Positions 44,180 through 57,490 of a stretch of DNA of 64,000 nucleotides are shown in pieces. Location: positions 47,400,710 to 47,464,709 of the forward strand of contig NW_024609881.1 in the NCBI RefSeq assembly GCF_016920785.2, in the 5' to 3' direction. The notes beneath the pieces were generated by a model. It ran no database searches. It saw only the letters and a program-made list of their open reading frames with translations, and was not told where the DNA came from. This DNA is from Ixodes scapularis. Lineage: Eukaryota; Arthropoda; Arachnida; Ixodida; Ixodidae. Positions within the stretch are counted from its first letter, which is position 1. Each line of letters starts with the position of its first letter. A program made the translations under genes and the position numbers.

Positions 44180-47100
44180 CGCAGTGCCTATTCTGTGGAC
44201 CAGACCACAGGATTGTGTTCGGCTTTGTTCTGTGGACCAGACCGCAGAATAAACTTCGGCTTTATTCTGTATACCAGACGACAGGATAAACTTCAACTTT
44301 ATTCTGCGGATCAGACTGCAAGATAAACTTCAGCTTTATTCTGTGGACCAGGCTACAGGACCGGACGGCGGGCAATAAGTCTTGCGGTACGGTAGGCCAC
44401 GACCAACTTTATTACGTTCGGCCACTTCACCCGGAGCGCGCCTACGGGGAGCGCTGTCCCCGGATGCGGCATACCTAGTTTCGCGCGATTTTATTAGATG
44501 GCGCCACAGCTCAGCTGTAGTGTTTGGGAGCAGAACGAAGGCTGAGCTCCCCGCGCGGACGCAAATATTTGGTGAACGACTTACTTTTGCCTCATTCTTT
44601 TGATAAAAATTTCCTGAACTGAGAGTGTTTCCATCAGAGGCCCCTAAAAGAGGCATCATGCAAATTAATGTACATTTTCGTTCAGCCTGGGCAAAAAATA
44701 TAGCCACAACTCTTTTAGAGTTCACTTGAAATTTCCTAAAAACTCAAGGGTTTATGGCACTGAGGGGTTGATAAATATTTAGCATAAATTTTGTGAACCA
44801 AGGTTAGTTCTAAGCGTGGTTTTATGTTAATTTGATTGGAAAATAGGTGTTGTCTAGTGAACTACTCAAACTGAATAATATTTACCTTTGCGACTGACGG
44901 CCTTTATTTACTCGTCCCGGATCCTTGTGGTGGGAAATTCATCAAAGCTGACTCCCACTGCCTTGCCCCGTTCTGACTTGCAGAACGGTACGCAACAGGG
45001 CATTTTCAGGTAAGATCGAACAACCATGTCCGGTGACCATTTTTATTTTGATGAAAAAAACATGTTTTGCTGGCTTTATGCCCAGAAGAATAAAACCAAT
45101 CCTTGTTTTCGGAAAAAGATGTTTGTCTTTGCGAAAAAGTGACAGGGCTCAATTCCACGCACAACATAGACAGTGTCCCAGTCCTTTGCTTTCGATTAGT
45201 TTCACGTTCGGCAGTTTAGTGTTTGGTGGGGTAACCATCTCTGGCGCCGACTTGATCATGACTTGGCGGGCCGTGGGAGGCTGCACAACGTTGTCTGGTG
45301 CTTGACACGACCCCCGATTCAGTTACCAGGCACTCTTGCCATGTCAAGTTGCAGAAAAAATATACCTCGCTGACGTGTATTTCTGGCTCTGGAGCTCGTG
45401 TAGTTCGTATTTGTTCTTAAAGTGGCTTGCTGCACCATCACTTATGTAGGTCACATGAGCATACCCACATTGGATTTCACGATTCTCCAAACTGTTGTCT
45501 TATTAATTAAGTTACAGACAATCTCATTCAATCACAATTCTTTCTCCTTTTTTTTATGTATCTTTATCTTCTACGCGTTGTGCGGCCCTCCACGGCGGTG
45601 GATCAATTGGCGCGCCTCACAGGTTCAGGTTCTGCCGTGCTCTACTTCCTATATCATGTTACCCAGTGGCGGTCCCAGACATTGGTTGTTTGTGGAATTT
45701 CCGAAGGTTGTGGCTTGGTGTTTGAGGCCTTCTACCCATTCACTGTGTATTGGGTGCCAATTCCTGTCAAAATATTCAAGCATCTTGGTGCAACTCGTGT
45801 CCTGTAAGTCTTTATAGGTCTCTTGGTATTGTGCTACTTTTTGTGAGTAGCACAATTTCTGCAATATTAGAATGAGCATTCTCATACGAGAATCGATGCC
45901 CATCCTCTCTGTGGTTACTTCTCTTTTAAATGTGCGCAGGACATGAAACAAGCATATGGCATTGACTGCACAGTCAAACACAGTCTTCAAGACCTTTTTT
46001 TCGACGAAATCTTTATCAGTCATTACCACTTTTGTGCCAGTGGTTGACCCACAGTTTGTGCTGAATCTTGAAAACAATGCTTGTACAGTTGCCTCGTCTT
46101 CACGTGCACACAATATCAGAGCCACTACTTCGCTCTCACCATTAGAATCTTCTACAAGGACCACATACAATGGCATCCGTTTGTCGTTTGCCTTGTGTTT
46201 GCATCAACAAAAACAACCTCAGGAAAATTCTCATTTGCCCTTTTCATGTCGCTGTCCTGGTAGAAAAGGCCAACCAGTACGTCATCACTGTCTACAAGTA
46301 TGTCCATAGTGCCACCAGATTCCTGCACGCGTGAAGCAGTGGAGTCAAGCGTTGACCCTTTAACACTATCCTCCTTCATAGTTGTTAAATTATGAAGGTC
46401 ACGCAGGAGCACCTTCTTCCTGCCGCTGAAAAAGTAACCTTGTACGCATTTCTTATTCGCTTTGAGTGCGAGGACTTTTTTGGCTTCATCTTTCTCCTCT
46501 TCATTTAGCCGCCTTTGGCGTGGAAGGTGCTGATACCACTTTTGCAAGGAACAAGGAAGAATTAAGGAACACACCTATTGCTGCATGAATTTGCCTTGAC
46601 ATTGAGTTCCCGACTCCAGCACACCTGTGTTGGTACTACATAATAATGCTTGCACACATGCATTATTTAGTATGCAATAAAATGCAGCACATTTTATTTA
46701 TTGCATTTCTTTTCATTCTTTTTCATTGTTTTACTGCTTTTAGAATATTGTACAATATATGTTTTGTTAGTTGAAAATGACAAAACCCAGCCTCCAAAGA
46801 CGCATACACAAGAGGAGAAGAATTGCACGACACCACACATGCTGGGACTACCACCAGAGTCACAGTGGGCAAAGGAAAACCATGTGTTCATGTGCCATAC
46901 TAACATAAAAGCAGCACTGGATCACATGTTCCAACTAACCATATTTTTCTAATTAAGGCACCCCTTCCCCCAATAGCGATAGTGAGAATACACTCACACA
47001 GTGATTTTGACCGTGTTCTCGCATTCGATAGGCTTTAATCAGTTCTCTCTCACATTCCGTAGCTAAGTTGCCAATAAGTTGGGCGAGGTGGTGTTGATTC

Positions 47101-48136
47101 ATGGTAGAATAGACGCGGCATTGACGACAACAGAGAATAGAAGACACAGCGCGCAATCCTGTGTTTTCCGTTCTTGGTTGTCGTCAATTCTGCGCCTTTC
47201 CCATCATGAAAACTGGTGCAGTGTCATGAACATACCTCACTCAACGTGTGGTTGTGTTCGTCAACCACTTCAGTAGCTTCCAAGCATTTCCCATCTTTGG
47301 TGGCAAGGAAGGAAATGTGGGCCGGGCAGTCGATCTTGTATGTCCTGTACAAAACAGATGACAAGGATCTGTTAATTGCCATCTTACCCCCGTGATATAG
47401 AAGGACCTTCAAACGCCATGCCCTTTCTCAAGATACCTTCCTGTAATTGTGACTTAGATTCGTAAAAACCTCGGTAAAGCTAATTACAAATTTGTATGCA
47501 CAATAACTAGTAGCTCACGTTTAACGGGCGCCAGTTGATTCCGACTTGTGCGCTCTTCCGCCGTGTTTACAGCTATAGGTCAAGCTGTAGTAGGCCAGTT
47601 TCTCGTCAATAGGACATGCAATGCCTTTCTTCCTGGCAGCATGAATGGTTCGTGACTTGCTAATCCAAAATTCGGCAAAAACTGCGCACTCGTAATCGGC
47701 TATTGCCGACTGGAGCTCACCACATGATGAAAACTTTTCTCCAACTTTCATTGCAACAGGACATAAAACCACGTGCACCAGACAGTGAACAGAGTGCAAC
47801 ACGAAGCCGACAGAGCCGTGACAACCAGCGAGCCTTCCAGGGTTGCCAGGTTTTTGAAAGAAAATTCCTCAGAAAATTGCCAAAAGGAGCCAGAAAAGTA
47901 GCCACCTTTAACTGAAAGTTTGATTTATAGCCAGAACCATTAAAAATGAGCTGAGCTAAGTTAGCATGACCTACTGTACCGCGAACCTTATCTCCTGCAG
48001 TCTGGTTCACAGAATAAAGCCGAAGGTTAACCCGTGGTCTGGTCCACAGAATAAAGCCGAAGTTTATCCTGTGGTCTGGTCCACAGAATAAAGCCGAATA
48101 TTATCCTGTGGTCTGGTCCACAGAATAGGCACTGCG
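44180..48136 (-). mobile_element. Mutator-like element with tandem-repeat TIRs
   Basis: The ends CGCAGTGCCTATTCTGTGG and the inverse are flanked by TTTATTTCA (44171-44179) and TTTATTTTA (48137-48145), a 9-base target duplication with one mismatch, typical of MULEs. Each terminus is an array of 37-base units in exact register: starts at 44193, 44230, 44267, 44304 and 44341 on the left, and 48008, 48045, 48082 and 48119 on the right in inverse orientation. The interior encodes a MULE-type transposase on the minus strand. Confidence 0.88.
45649..47802 (-). pseudogene. MULE transposase (ZSWIM3-like), split and frameshifted
   Basis: The protein would excise and insert the surrounding element. Exon 1 (47802-47521) has FSSCGELQSAIADYE and SLTYSCKHGGR, the N-terminal DNA-binding region of ZSWIM1/3-like proteins, and ends with a stop just before a GTGAGC donor. 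Exon 2 (47344-47236) lies between TTTTGTACAG and GAG|GTATGT and carries KIDCPAHISFLATKDG and VDEHNHTLSE. Exon 3 starts about 46538 with WYQHLPRQRRL. The catalytic domain has PEVVFVDA (first Asp), then a one-base frameshift, VVMTDKDF (second Asp) and the C-x2-H motif CLFHVLRTFKRE. The expected ES after TNN is not found, so the third acidic residue seems lost. It is inactive. Confidence 0.85.
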
Positions 48137-48501
48137 TTTATTTTACCGATCACCACGAAACTGCGCAGAAACCGAGACCTTGCATTGGTCAGGCCTGCGC
48201 CAACCACACCGATCAGCTCAGCTGGACCTGGGCGCATGCCAGGGTTTAGAATAACAGTACAGTACATACCATACATTGAGGTAAACAAGACGGAATCTGG
48301 TTATATGCAGTAACAGTACCTAAAAGAAACACAACTGACCGCATTCGCAAGGTTTACGACAAGGTTCACGCTGCCGTCTGCAGCTAGCGACGAACCTGAC
48401 GAATCTCCGAATCTGACGAATATTCGTTGCGGAAAGTTCGGGAATTTCCCAATCTGTCCAAATCCGAATCTCCGGTGATTCGTCCCATCACTAGTTTCGT
48501 G

Positions 48502-50864
48502 TTTGTATGTTCTTCGCAAGTGCCCGGGGCAGCTACAAAACTGATGTGAACACAGAAGTGTGATATGCTGGTTCTCCACTAGAACCTTGCACGCATGAGC
48601 GTAAACTTTCATGAGTGCCCGTAGACAGCCACAAGCAAAAGAAAATCTGGAAAGATATCTTCTCTGACAGCAAGCTACAACACAAATTTTCTTTCTTGTA
48701 ACAAAAAAAAAAAAAAAAAAAAAAATTTTTTTTAGAAAAAAAAAAAAAAAGAAAGGAAGCAGCAAGGAGAAATGAAAAACGCCGGAGTCAAGACGCTTTG
48801 CAACCGCCACTTTGACCGGTTACAGTTTTCGTACCTAGCAAATGATGCAACATGTTTTTGCACTTTCTTTTTGCCTGGCCTAAGGAGAGTTGTACCCAGA
48901 GTTTTAATGAAATCGAGACCAGGTTTTTTTATTTTGTTTTTTCAATATGGGTATTCTTCGAAAATGTGTTTTTTCAAAATATTATTTTGTTATGTTTATA
49001 TTTCTATCGGAAGCTCATATTTTTCACGAATAATTTAGATGCCTTGGCCTATAATATGTGGATCTTTTGAACTCGTTAATGTAATTCATATTGAGGCAGA
49101 AGGCCTGAAAGTTAGTGTGTTTGTTGCACCTGGTCTAAAGCTAAAATTTTTTATATATTTTTTATAGTTCATAAGGCACACTATATTTGCATGCAGTTGA
49201 CTTAAAATTTTTTGTGTTACATGAATCAGGAAACATTTTTGGCTTAACATTCTTAGCCTGCATTCCACAGGACCGCAAAGTTGGCACCTAATGCAGTCCG
49301 CGGTGGGAGCGGGGTCGTCGCATAATCTTGAGACATTTTTTTTTCTCATAGTGAAAATGCGGTTTCGAGACAAAAGGTTCAGTTTCGTGCGATTCATTTG
49401 AGTGCACATCACATATAAAAAAAAAACAGAAAAAAATAAAAATATTGAGTGGACCTGCTGGTTCGATCTCTTGTGGAATACCCACTATGGCCTTGTTACC
49501 TATGTGGTGTTGCACAAATGTACCACGCTGCCGACTAAAAGTTGAAGTGCTATAGTAAAAACAAAATGAAATGAATATTTTGCCGGCTGCCAGCCTAGGA
49601 GCTGGGGAAAGATATTGCCGACAGTGCCCTCCCTCAAGGGAGGGCACTGCCTACCATCAAGGTATGTTTAAGCCTAAACTTCTAGGCACTCACTGTGTCC
49701 CCGTCTTGATTTGACGCGCTGATCTACCTTTGGTAGGAATTGCCACAGAAACAGTGCCACCTTGTCTGGTTTACGGGGCAGAACGAGTTGGGTGCAGGGC
49801 TTAGGTTATGTTGCCCCAGTATGGAACATTAGATTTGCTTTCACTACTGTAGCCGCCATCTTCCGTGTTTACACCCGCTTAGTTTTTACAGCATGCCAGT
49901 GAGTCCTAAATACACTGCTTTTAGGACTTGTGGATTTCATTCTTCCTGAGGCATTTCAAAAGGGCTGGGAACCTACTTTCCTAAAAAAATCGCCCAATGA
50001 GTGCAAGCTATGAGGCTCTCGTAGTCTAGACCATTAAATAGGAGTCTGAAGCAGTCGGCACTCCTTTTCCCATGCCATGTTAATATCAAATGCTTTGAGA
50101 CACCTAAATACTACAGTAATTACCCCTGTTGTTTGCATGATAAAACCGACTGCAATCTTGCATTCTTGCATTTATTTGAGGCAAAAGAAAAACAACTTAC
50201 AAGAGAAGTTACGGCTACAGTTTGTTCACCTGCAAGCTGAGACTGTGGTGGAAGCTTAGTCCTCATTGGACCAGTCATGCGCCTCTCTTTAGGGACGTCA
50301 TCACGCCCTCGCCGAGAGACGGAGTTAACATTTTAGCACTTTAACAGTGCCCCCCCCTCCCGCCCCCGCCAAATTGGAGGCAGCCAATTTGTGGCTGCCC
50401 CCAAAACTCTTTCGCCCTAGGCGGCCGCCTACTCTGCCATTCGGTAGGTCCGTGCCTGCTCTCGGCCATACCCACGTGCAGAGAGCCGGGTCAGGTGATC
50501 AAAGGGAGGCGACTGATTGGTCCGGTGAGCCAGTAGCTCCCACAGCAATCTCAGCTTAGGGGTGAACAGAATATATCAGTGCAGTCTGTCAAATTTTGTT
50601 CCTTACCACAGCTTGCTTAGTGGATGGTGTCCCTCCTCTCCTCTCGTTGCGAGCATTTCTTCGTAGAGGCCCACCAGGTCATCCCGGGTTGCTAATAAGC
50701 ACAAGGAACAATGATTAAAGCTGGTCAAACATTGGTCAAGCTGACTTTTTTAAATACACCATTTGTTGGTCTATTGCAAGTAAAATGCAAATCAATGCAC
50801 AAGTCTAGCTGGTGATGAAGTAGCCAGCGCCTTGAGCGGGCGCAGCACTGCAGCTTGGCCTAAA
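48502..50864. other. Non-coding with homopolymers and one hairpin
   Basis: A poly-A/poly-T tract lies at 48703-48750. A perfect 13-base-arm hairpin (CAGTGCCCTCCCT and its inverse, 2-base loop) lies at 49622-49649. A copy of the 8318-8402 repeat lies at about 50488-50570. No gene is recognised. Confidence 0.5.
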
Positions 50865-51104
50865 GCAACATCTCCAAGATAAGAAGACCTTAGTGCTTTC
50901 CTGTGTCACGAGCGAAGGCCACTGCAGGGCTCGGGTTGAACACGAGAGCTGTGTCAGCATCTTCCTGGAACTAGTGTTCTCACTGATAGAACACGAGTTC
51001 CAGGGCAAATGCTGACGAAGCTCTCGTGTTCAATTTGTGCCCTGCAGTGGCCTTCGCTCATGATGCAGGAAAGCACAAAGGCGTTCTTATCTAGGAGGTG
51101 TTGC
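50865..51104. repeat. MITE-like inverted repeat, 240 bp
   Basis: GCAACATCTCCAAGATAAG at 50865 is inverted at 51086-51104 (allowing mismatches). The inner arms include GAAGGCCACTGCAGGGC and AACACGAGAGCT with their inverses around a short loop at about 50980. It is non-coding. Confidence 0.8.
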
Positions 51105-54100
51105 CCAATAGCTTACAATGCACTTACGTCCGTCTTGCAAGTCGCGTCAAATGCACCATTGCGCGAGGCCTGTCTCTCGTGGGGTCCTTGGAACCAAATG
51201 GCAGTGCCACAGTGAAATAAACGGCCTTTGGGAGCGAATGGCGGCATACTCGCTTGTGGCACGTGCTTCTCGCGTTCGAAAACAATGACTGGCAGTACCT
51301 GTAAAGGCCCGTTCACGCACTAGCATTTGACTGTCCTCAATCGCACTAAAGACCAAATTTTAAGCATCTTATGACTGCTTACGGCCATCTGCGTAGGCAC
51401 GCGCCGGTCGTAAGCGATGGAGGGCTTGGTTTTAGCACTGTTAGTCAATGAAATGCTTGTGTGAGAATGCACCTTAAGAGATGCGAAGCATGAATTTTTT
51501 GAAAGGGATTTTAGCTTGTCCACGCCGACCGTACATACCTTCAAATTGTACCACTTGAGCAGCATACACCTTTGACGTTCCGGTGGCTCTGCCGGCCTTG
51601 TCACGTCTCGCCAATCAACCTTTACCCAATTTTTTTTAGCCACCTCTTTGTATTTTGGTCATTTGACTCGGAGTGAACGGCAGAATCGTAATTCAAATTA
51701 ATTCAACAGACTTCAGAGCAAGAGCACCATCATCAAACAAGAAGACCGCGAACTTGTCAGTACTCATGCTGCGGCAACGACGGATGACGGTAAAAGACGG
51801 TGAAAATGGCAAACAGGGTAACAACGCTAAAGCGTGCCAACATTGAAAGTCTACCAGTGTTGTCAACCGAGGTTCGGTATTTTCGGCTATCATTAGTTTA
51901 TCTGGTTTGTATCAACCAACAACGCAAGCGTTGAAACTGTCGACGGCGTACGTTAATATAATTTTAGCAAGCAAGAAAACGAAAATATAAATGAAGTATT
52001 CATTTATTCATCACATGTTATATATAGCATTTCAGCCAAATTAATTGTTTAAAAATTTTAAACAACTATATGCTTGAGCTACACTCAATGGCTTGAGCCA
52101 CTCACATTTTCTAAAAGTCTAAAAGCTCTTAAAGGGTCAATTGTAACTGGCTCTTCATACCTTGATTATTTTTCTTCGCAGTATTTGTATTGTGCCTCCA
52201 TACTAAAGTTTGTACGTACAGTAGCTTACACTCGTGCTTGCCGCTTCAAGAATGTGATTTACACAATTTTTACCGTGTGTGACAGGCGTCATACGAGGAC
52301 ACCACGCGACTCAAATACAGGAATATAATCCCGCGCGTTTCACATTCTTGGTTATTTCGTGGTGGCAGAAGCGCTAACAGTTGCCTATGCCTTCAAGATA
52401 CAAGCGTATCAAAGACGACGTAACTCACCCCAGCGAGTGCCATGGCGCGCTTCTCCAGGTGCCAGTGCTGCGGGAGAACGGCCTTTGAAAGCTCGGCACC
52501 CCGTCTAGCTCTCCGAAGGCTGTAGCTATACTTTGATACTTTACGGAGACACCGATACACTTGCTAGCGGAAAGGGGTCTCCGTCAACAAGCAGAAAGGC
52601 TCACTCGCGTCGCACATTACCGTGTTTACGTTAGAGGGGCTCATGTCAACATGCGACCGCCGTAGACTGGGACGCATATTGGTGCTTCGTATGCTCCCAG
52701 GGTAAATCCTTTTGCATCAAACGAAGTAACGTACACTTCGACGTATTTCCGGTCTCTTTTTTTCGTATGCCGCGTCCTCGTTCACAAACAAGCAGTGGAT
52801 TTATGCGCGCTGCATATTGTTAACGTGCGGGCGATACACACCCTAGCAACTGCGCTCGCGCCTGATTGGCTGGCTCGTGGAGAGAGACGTTGCTGTGGTC
52901 AACAAAAGCAGCGGTTTCAAAAGGTTTCCAAAGTGGATAGGCGTAGCCCAGAGTAAGATGTTTGCCTCAAACGCAAGCAGACACAAGTTCAATCCCCAAT
53001 GTGTGTTCTCTTTCTTTTTTTTTTCAACATTTTGTTTTGTTGAGGCATTGGCAATATTTACGACATTTCGTCGACAAACGAAAGTTGTCGACGAAACGCG
53101 CTAGAAATACACCTCCCGCAAGGAGCCATCCTCCAATCAGAGTGCGGCGAAGTGACGTCACGGCACCGACCTGCACGGAGAGCTAACGGCTTCCCCTCCC
53201 CCCCTCCCCCCCTCCCCCCCCTCCCCCCCCCTCCGTATTTACTTTTTTATGGTGCCTTGGCTTTCCTGCAAAGTTTTTTTTTATCACACCTTAAGCGTGA
53301 CGGTATTCGCATAAAAGCCAGCCCATAAACAGATTTTGTGCGGAAATAAACTCTGTGCAATGGTTTTCTTGTGTTAAAGTCAGCATTCAAGATGCCAATT
53401 TCTTGCCATAGCTCATAGATGAAACACTCGATCATACATGCATTGCACCAAAAACCTAGCGGTTGAATCAACTAGCATGTCCAATCGCCGTGCCAGTTCA
53501 AAACACAGGTTACGACACTGCCAAGGCTGCGCGTTCACATTTCAGTCGTCATGTAAACTGAGCACTTTCACAAAAAGCTGGTGACATAAACAAAACGGGC
53601 TGACCAAGGAGCTTCAGAACACCGAGCGTGGCCATCGACGACAGGCCCATCTGCACGGATACACTCTAGTCGAAGTGGTCGAATGGGTAGGCTAATGGCT
53701 GTACACTTTATAATGGGCGGTAGCTTCCGCCATCTATCCGAGAAACTAAAACACAATTATGATTCCTTTCTTCGCCCTTCTAAGCCAATTTCTTTTCTGC
53801 CCAAGGTTGCCTTTGTGTATCCCTAGAAGCATAGAGTGCACTCTGAGTAGAGGCTCTGCACTCTTCAAATATATTCTTGAGGCACTTCCTCATTCCACTG
53901 TATATTTAAAGTACCCAGTATATGCATTCCTGATTACTGCTAACAACATACTTTAAATACTCTAAAGCTATGTACACATATTTTGAGTGCAATTAATATA
54001 CACTAATAGCGAACATACTTTAAGCATATTTCCAAAATATATTGATTAACAAGGGGCTGATCTTATTATTGTAATTTTGTGGAATTTAGATTCTTACTTG

Positions 54101-55087
54101 CCTATAGTGCGCTAGAAATATATGAATTATATTTTTAATATGCTGTTTTTTTTGCTAAGGTTTGGTTGTGGCCCAGATAACGGAAAGGCATTCCTTCTTG
54201 GTCATTGCATAATTGCTCTTGGCTTTGGAGAGCGTCCGACTGGCATAGGCAATTACTCATTGCGTGTCGTCCTCTAATTAAACCAACACTGCGCCAAGTC
54301 CTGTATTACATGCGTCCTTGTGAATTTCGGTCTCTGCAAATTGCAACTTACTGCAAGCTCTGGTAATATCTGCAAGAACTTGCACTTCAACGTAAAGATC
54401 TAAGAAAGAATTGCAAGGTTATGTCATGTAATGGGTATTAGTTCAGAATAATTACTTGCAATACAATAAAAAAATGCGGAGGTGTACTGTGAGATGTGTT
54501 TAATCCAGGCGTGGCAGCAATTGCCGACAGAACCGCTATCTGGCATATTGCCCTCGCTGTCAGAGGCATTGACTATAAATACTCGGCCACCACCGTGCCA
54601 AACGCAGCACTGTCATCTCGTGCTGGTGCCTCCATGCACTCTGTCAGCCTGGGAAGCACTGTCGTCCTTTGTTCCGTGAGGGACAGCTCTGCCCCATCCT
54701 CCCTCCTTTTTCTTTGCTGAATGTGCTGATGCTGATTCTCTCAGCCAAGGAGGGGCCTGTCCCAGAGGTGGCTCCAGGGCTTGGTGCAGGGCTCTGTCCA
54801 GGGCTGAGCACACATTCCGGGCTCCTCGCCAGAATCTTGCAGCTGCATGCCAACAGTCACTAGAAACCTCTACTCGATTCTGCCATAAATGCAGCCGTGT
54901 CTTCAACAATGGCCTTTGAAGCTTGCGATATAAAACATACTTCGATACAGGTGCAAATTTGCAACTGTTTTGACACCTCCTTCATGGTTTTCTTCTTTCT
55001 GGTGCCCCCACGGTACAGTTAAGCATACAGGTATAATAACAAAAGTATAAGGCAGCAAAGACATGGTAATAAGGCTGGAAGCTGTGG
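51105..55087. other. 4 kb without recognised genes
   Basis: A (CCCCCCT)n tract lies at about 53195-53233. An inverted copy of the TGACGTCA repeat family lies at about 53130-53165. The frame at 51320-51643 (minus) has no named domain. Confidence 0.45.
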
Positions 55088-55254
55088 TCCGTTGCAACCT
55101 AAGAATGGAGGGCGAGGGTAATACGGGCCTGGGAGGAGGAAGCAGACGGAACGCTAAAGAGAAGGAGGTTTTACCCTCTCTTCTCCAGCGTTCCGTCTGC
55201 TTCCTCCTTTCCGGCCCGTCTTACCCTCGCCCTTCGTTCTTAGGTTGCAACGGA
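55088..55254. repeat. MITE-like hairpin, 167 bp
   Basis: TCCGTTGCAACCTAAGAA at 55088 and its inverse at 55237-55254 are the outer arms. The inner arms contain GAGGAGGAAGCAGACGGAAC and its inverse. The arms are highly alike. Confidence 0.85.
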
Positions 55255-56568
55255 CTATAGTTACTGTTTGACACACCAAACTTATAAAGCGTCCAAAAAT
55301 AATTGGTTGACTGTAATCACTGCAGTTGAGATGTTTTGTGTTTATCTATTTGAACCTTCATCTCTGGTTTTAGTATGTGAAATGTTCCTGCTCTCATTTA
55401 TGCAGTACCACAGTCATGCATGATTGGAAAATTTTGATAGCATAACAAAATATAGCACACTAACCCTGCCCAGTTGTACATCCGCAAAGTTGGCGCTGAA
55501 GCTACCTATCCCTGCTCAAATGATCTCTTCATCCAGGAAGCGCAAGGCAGGGAAAAACTTCCATTTCCCGCTGTACGCTTCTTCAGCTGCCTGGCCACTT
55601 TTTGTCTTTAAAATCTTCTTTTCTTCGTCTCCGTAGGTGGTTCTTTTATTTTGAAGAAAGCCTTTCAGGAGATCTGTGCACAATATAAATAATAGTAATA
55701 AAAAAAAAACAGTCGTCGGAGCTGGGAGAACACAACCCGCACTATTTCTGTGAAAGCTGCGACACTAGCAATTTGATTAAATCTATAACCTCGTAATTAA
55801 TACGGAACTTTAGTGAAATATGCCTCCTCGATACTCATTCGTTACCGGTGTGAGCACCTGGACCAAAAACTCGCACTGCAGAACCGCAGGCCTACCTAAG
55901 CCACGGCTGATAGATCTGCGTGCACGCTCTCGTCACTTGCCGGAACTCGAGTCCGACCCCCGGCTGTTTGTTCTGGATGAGTATAGTAACAGCGTGTGGT
56001 TAGGTAGTCTTTAGGGTGTGGTGCACGTCAGAAGAGCTTACTGCACTGGTCAAAATGCTTCCCCTCGAACCCAGCAGATTGAGTTCCTGCTGTCTAAACA
56101 TGGAAACAACAAATTTGACTACATTCAAGCGTCTTGTGAGGTTGTGATCGTGTTTTAAACGTCGGCAGCCACAAACCACATATATGCTTGAACAAAGACG
56201 TCGCTCACCCACTGTGTCCGGCTCAATTGCCGGGAAACATGCGAACATTTCTTCGGCAATCTTCTCCCATATTGATGCCTTGAAGTTTGTTTTTAAATAG
56301 AGTTTGCTGCTTATGTCCCACAGTGCAAAAAACTCCTCGACAGAACTAAAAAAAAAAAAACGTGGCCTCGTCATTCAACTTTGCCATTTCACATGGTACT
56401 ACAGTTGAATCTGCAATAACGAAACCGTTGGGGGGAGTTTTGTTATTGCAAAAATGGGCAAATAAGCACACCTATTATTTTCCAGAACCAAAATATAACG
56501 AAAAAAGTTGCTTATTTTGTTCTGCTTCATCTTTCTGTGCATGAGCTTCACGACCCGGGCCTCGCACC
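55255..56568 (+). other. Non-coding with a SINE-like tail
   Basis: At about 55925-56050, GGAACTCGAGTCCGA resembles a B box and CTGTTTGTTCTGGATGAG matches the post-B-box region at 38880-38905 in diverged form. No gene is recognised in the rest. Confidence 0.4.
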
Positions 56569-57490
56569 TTGATAAGCTTTAAAAGGCTCATGCTACCCTG
56601 CCCCCTCAAAGTTAAAAACAGAATAAAAGAGGAACTCCGTATAAGTAGTTTGGTCACTACTCGTATAATTTTGAAACTTTCTTGCCTTCGTGTTGACCCT
56701 CTTGTCCTCTCTTTAATATGTGACTTTCCCTTTTCTCACAATCAATTTACAGTGGCCAAGAACCATATGTCGTACTGTACTAACGTTGCATCGTGTTCCA
56801 CGGGGGCTGTTGCTGGATCCATTACTGTTCCATATTTTTAATAGAAATTTACATAATTTAATTAATTTTAGTATTTGTCTCTTCACTGATGATGTGTGTC
56901 CTATATCTCAAAATTACTTTGTCTAATACCTTCCGAGTCTTCGGTGTGACCTCGAGCTCATTGATGCATGATGCATCTAATGGCCTACGTGATTAAATAT
57001 GTCAAAATGATAAGTACTTCACTTCAATGGGAAACATGTTAACATCACATCTTTCATATTCTATTGGCTCTGGACTAATCAGCACTGTTTCACCGTGCTG
57101 TAACAGTGTCAGTGTAACACTGACTATATCGACTTAACCTGCAATGACCACATGGAAACAATCGCAGAACAGGCCGATTAGTTCAGAGCTTTGGTGTACC
57201 CTTGGATGCATCAAAATAAATGTGAAGCCAAACTCTTTCATCTCTGTAAAATAGCATACGAGGCCTATGTTTGACCGAAATAGGAATATGCAGCAGTAAT
57301 TTGGAGATTTCATCAAATTTATTTCATTAATTATATTGAGTCAGTTTAAAATCGCACGGTCAGACTCATTCTCAATGACTATTACCGACCAACCAGTGTC
57401 ACTGTTCTTTCTAAAAGGCCATCTGAATCCATCTTGCTGAGAAAACACTATACAGGAAGTTCATCCAGTGGAATAAGCAGCTTGCCTAGG
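56569..57490 (+). pseudogene. Non-LTR retrotransposon RT relic
   Basis: Blocks of a LINE reverse transcriptase appear in changing frames. QFTVAKNHMSYCTNVAS is followed, after a frameshift, by VPRGLLLDPLLFHIFNRN and LFTDDVCPIS, which match the VPQGSVLGPLLF and FADD motifs with substitutions (T for A before DD). Further on, YYRPTSVTVLSKRP near 57383 matches the C-terminal region of such elements. The copy is decayed and lacks defined ends. Confidence 0.7.

Larger units (their letters stand above)
42912..48493. mobile_element. hAT-family element with perfect 8-bp TSD, carrying a MULE
   Basis: The ends TAGTGATG and CATCACTA are inverted and flanked by identical GTTTCGTG (42904-42911 and 48494-48501). 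Repeated GATTCGG subterminal motifs lie inside both ends (42930-43030 and 48410-48480). Removing the MULE at 44180-48136 leaves about 1.6 kb. The 43181-43885 plus frame and the opposing minus frames have no recognisable transposase domain, so the hAT part is probably non-autonomous. Confidence 0.88.
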
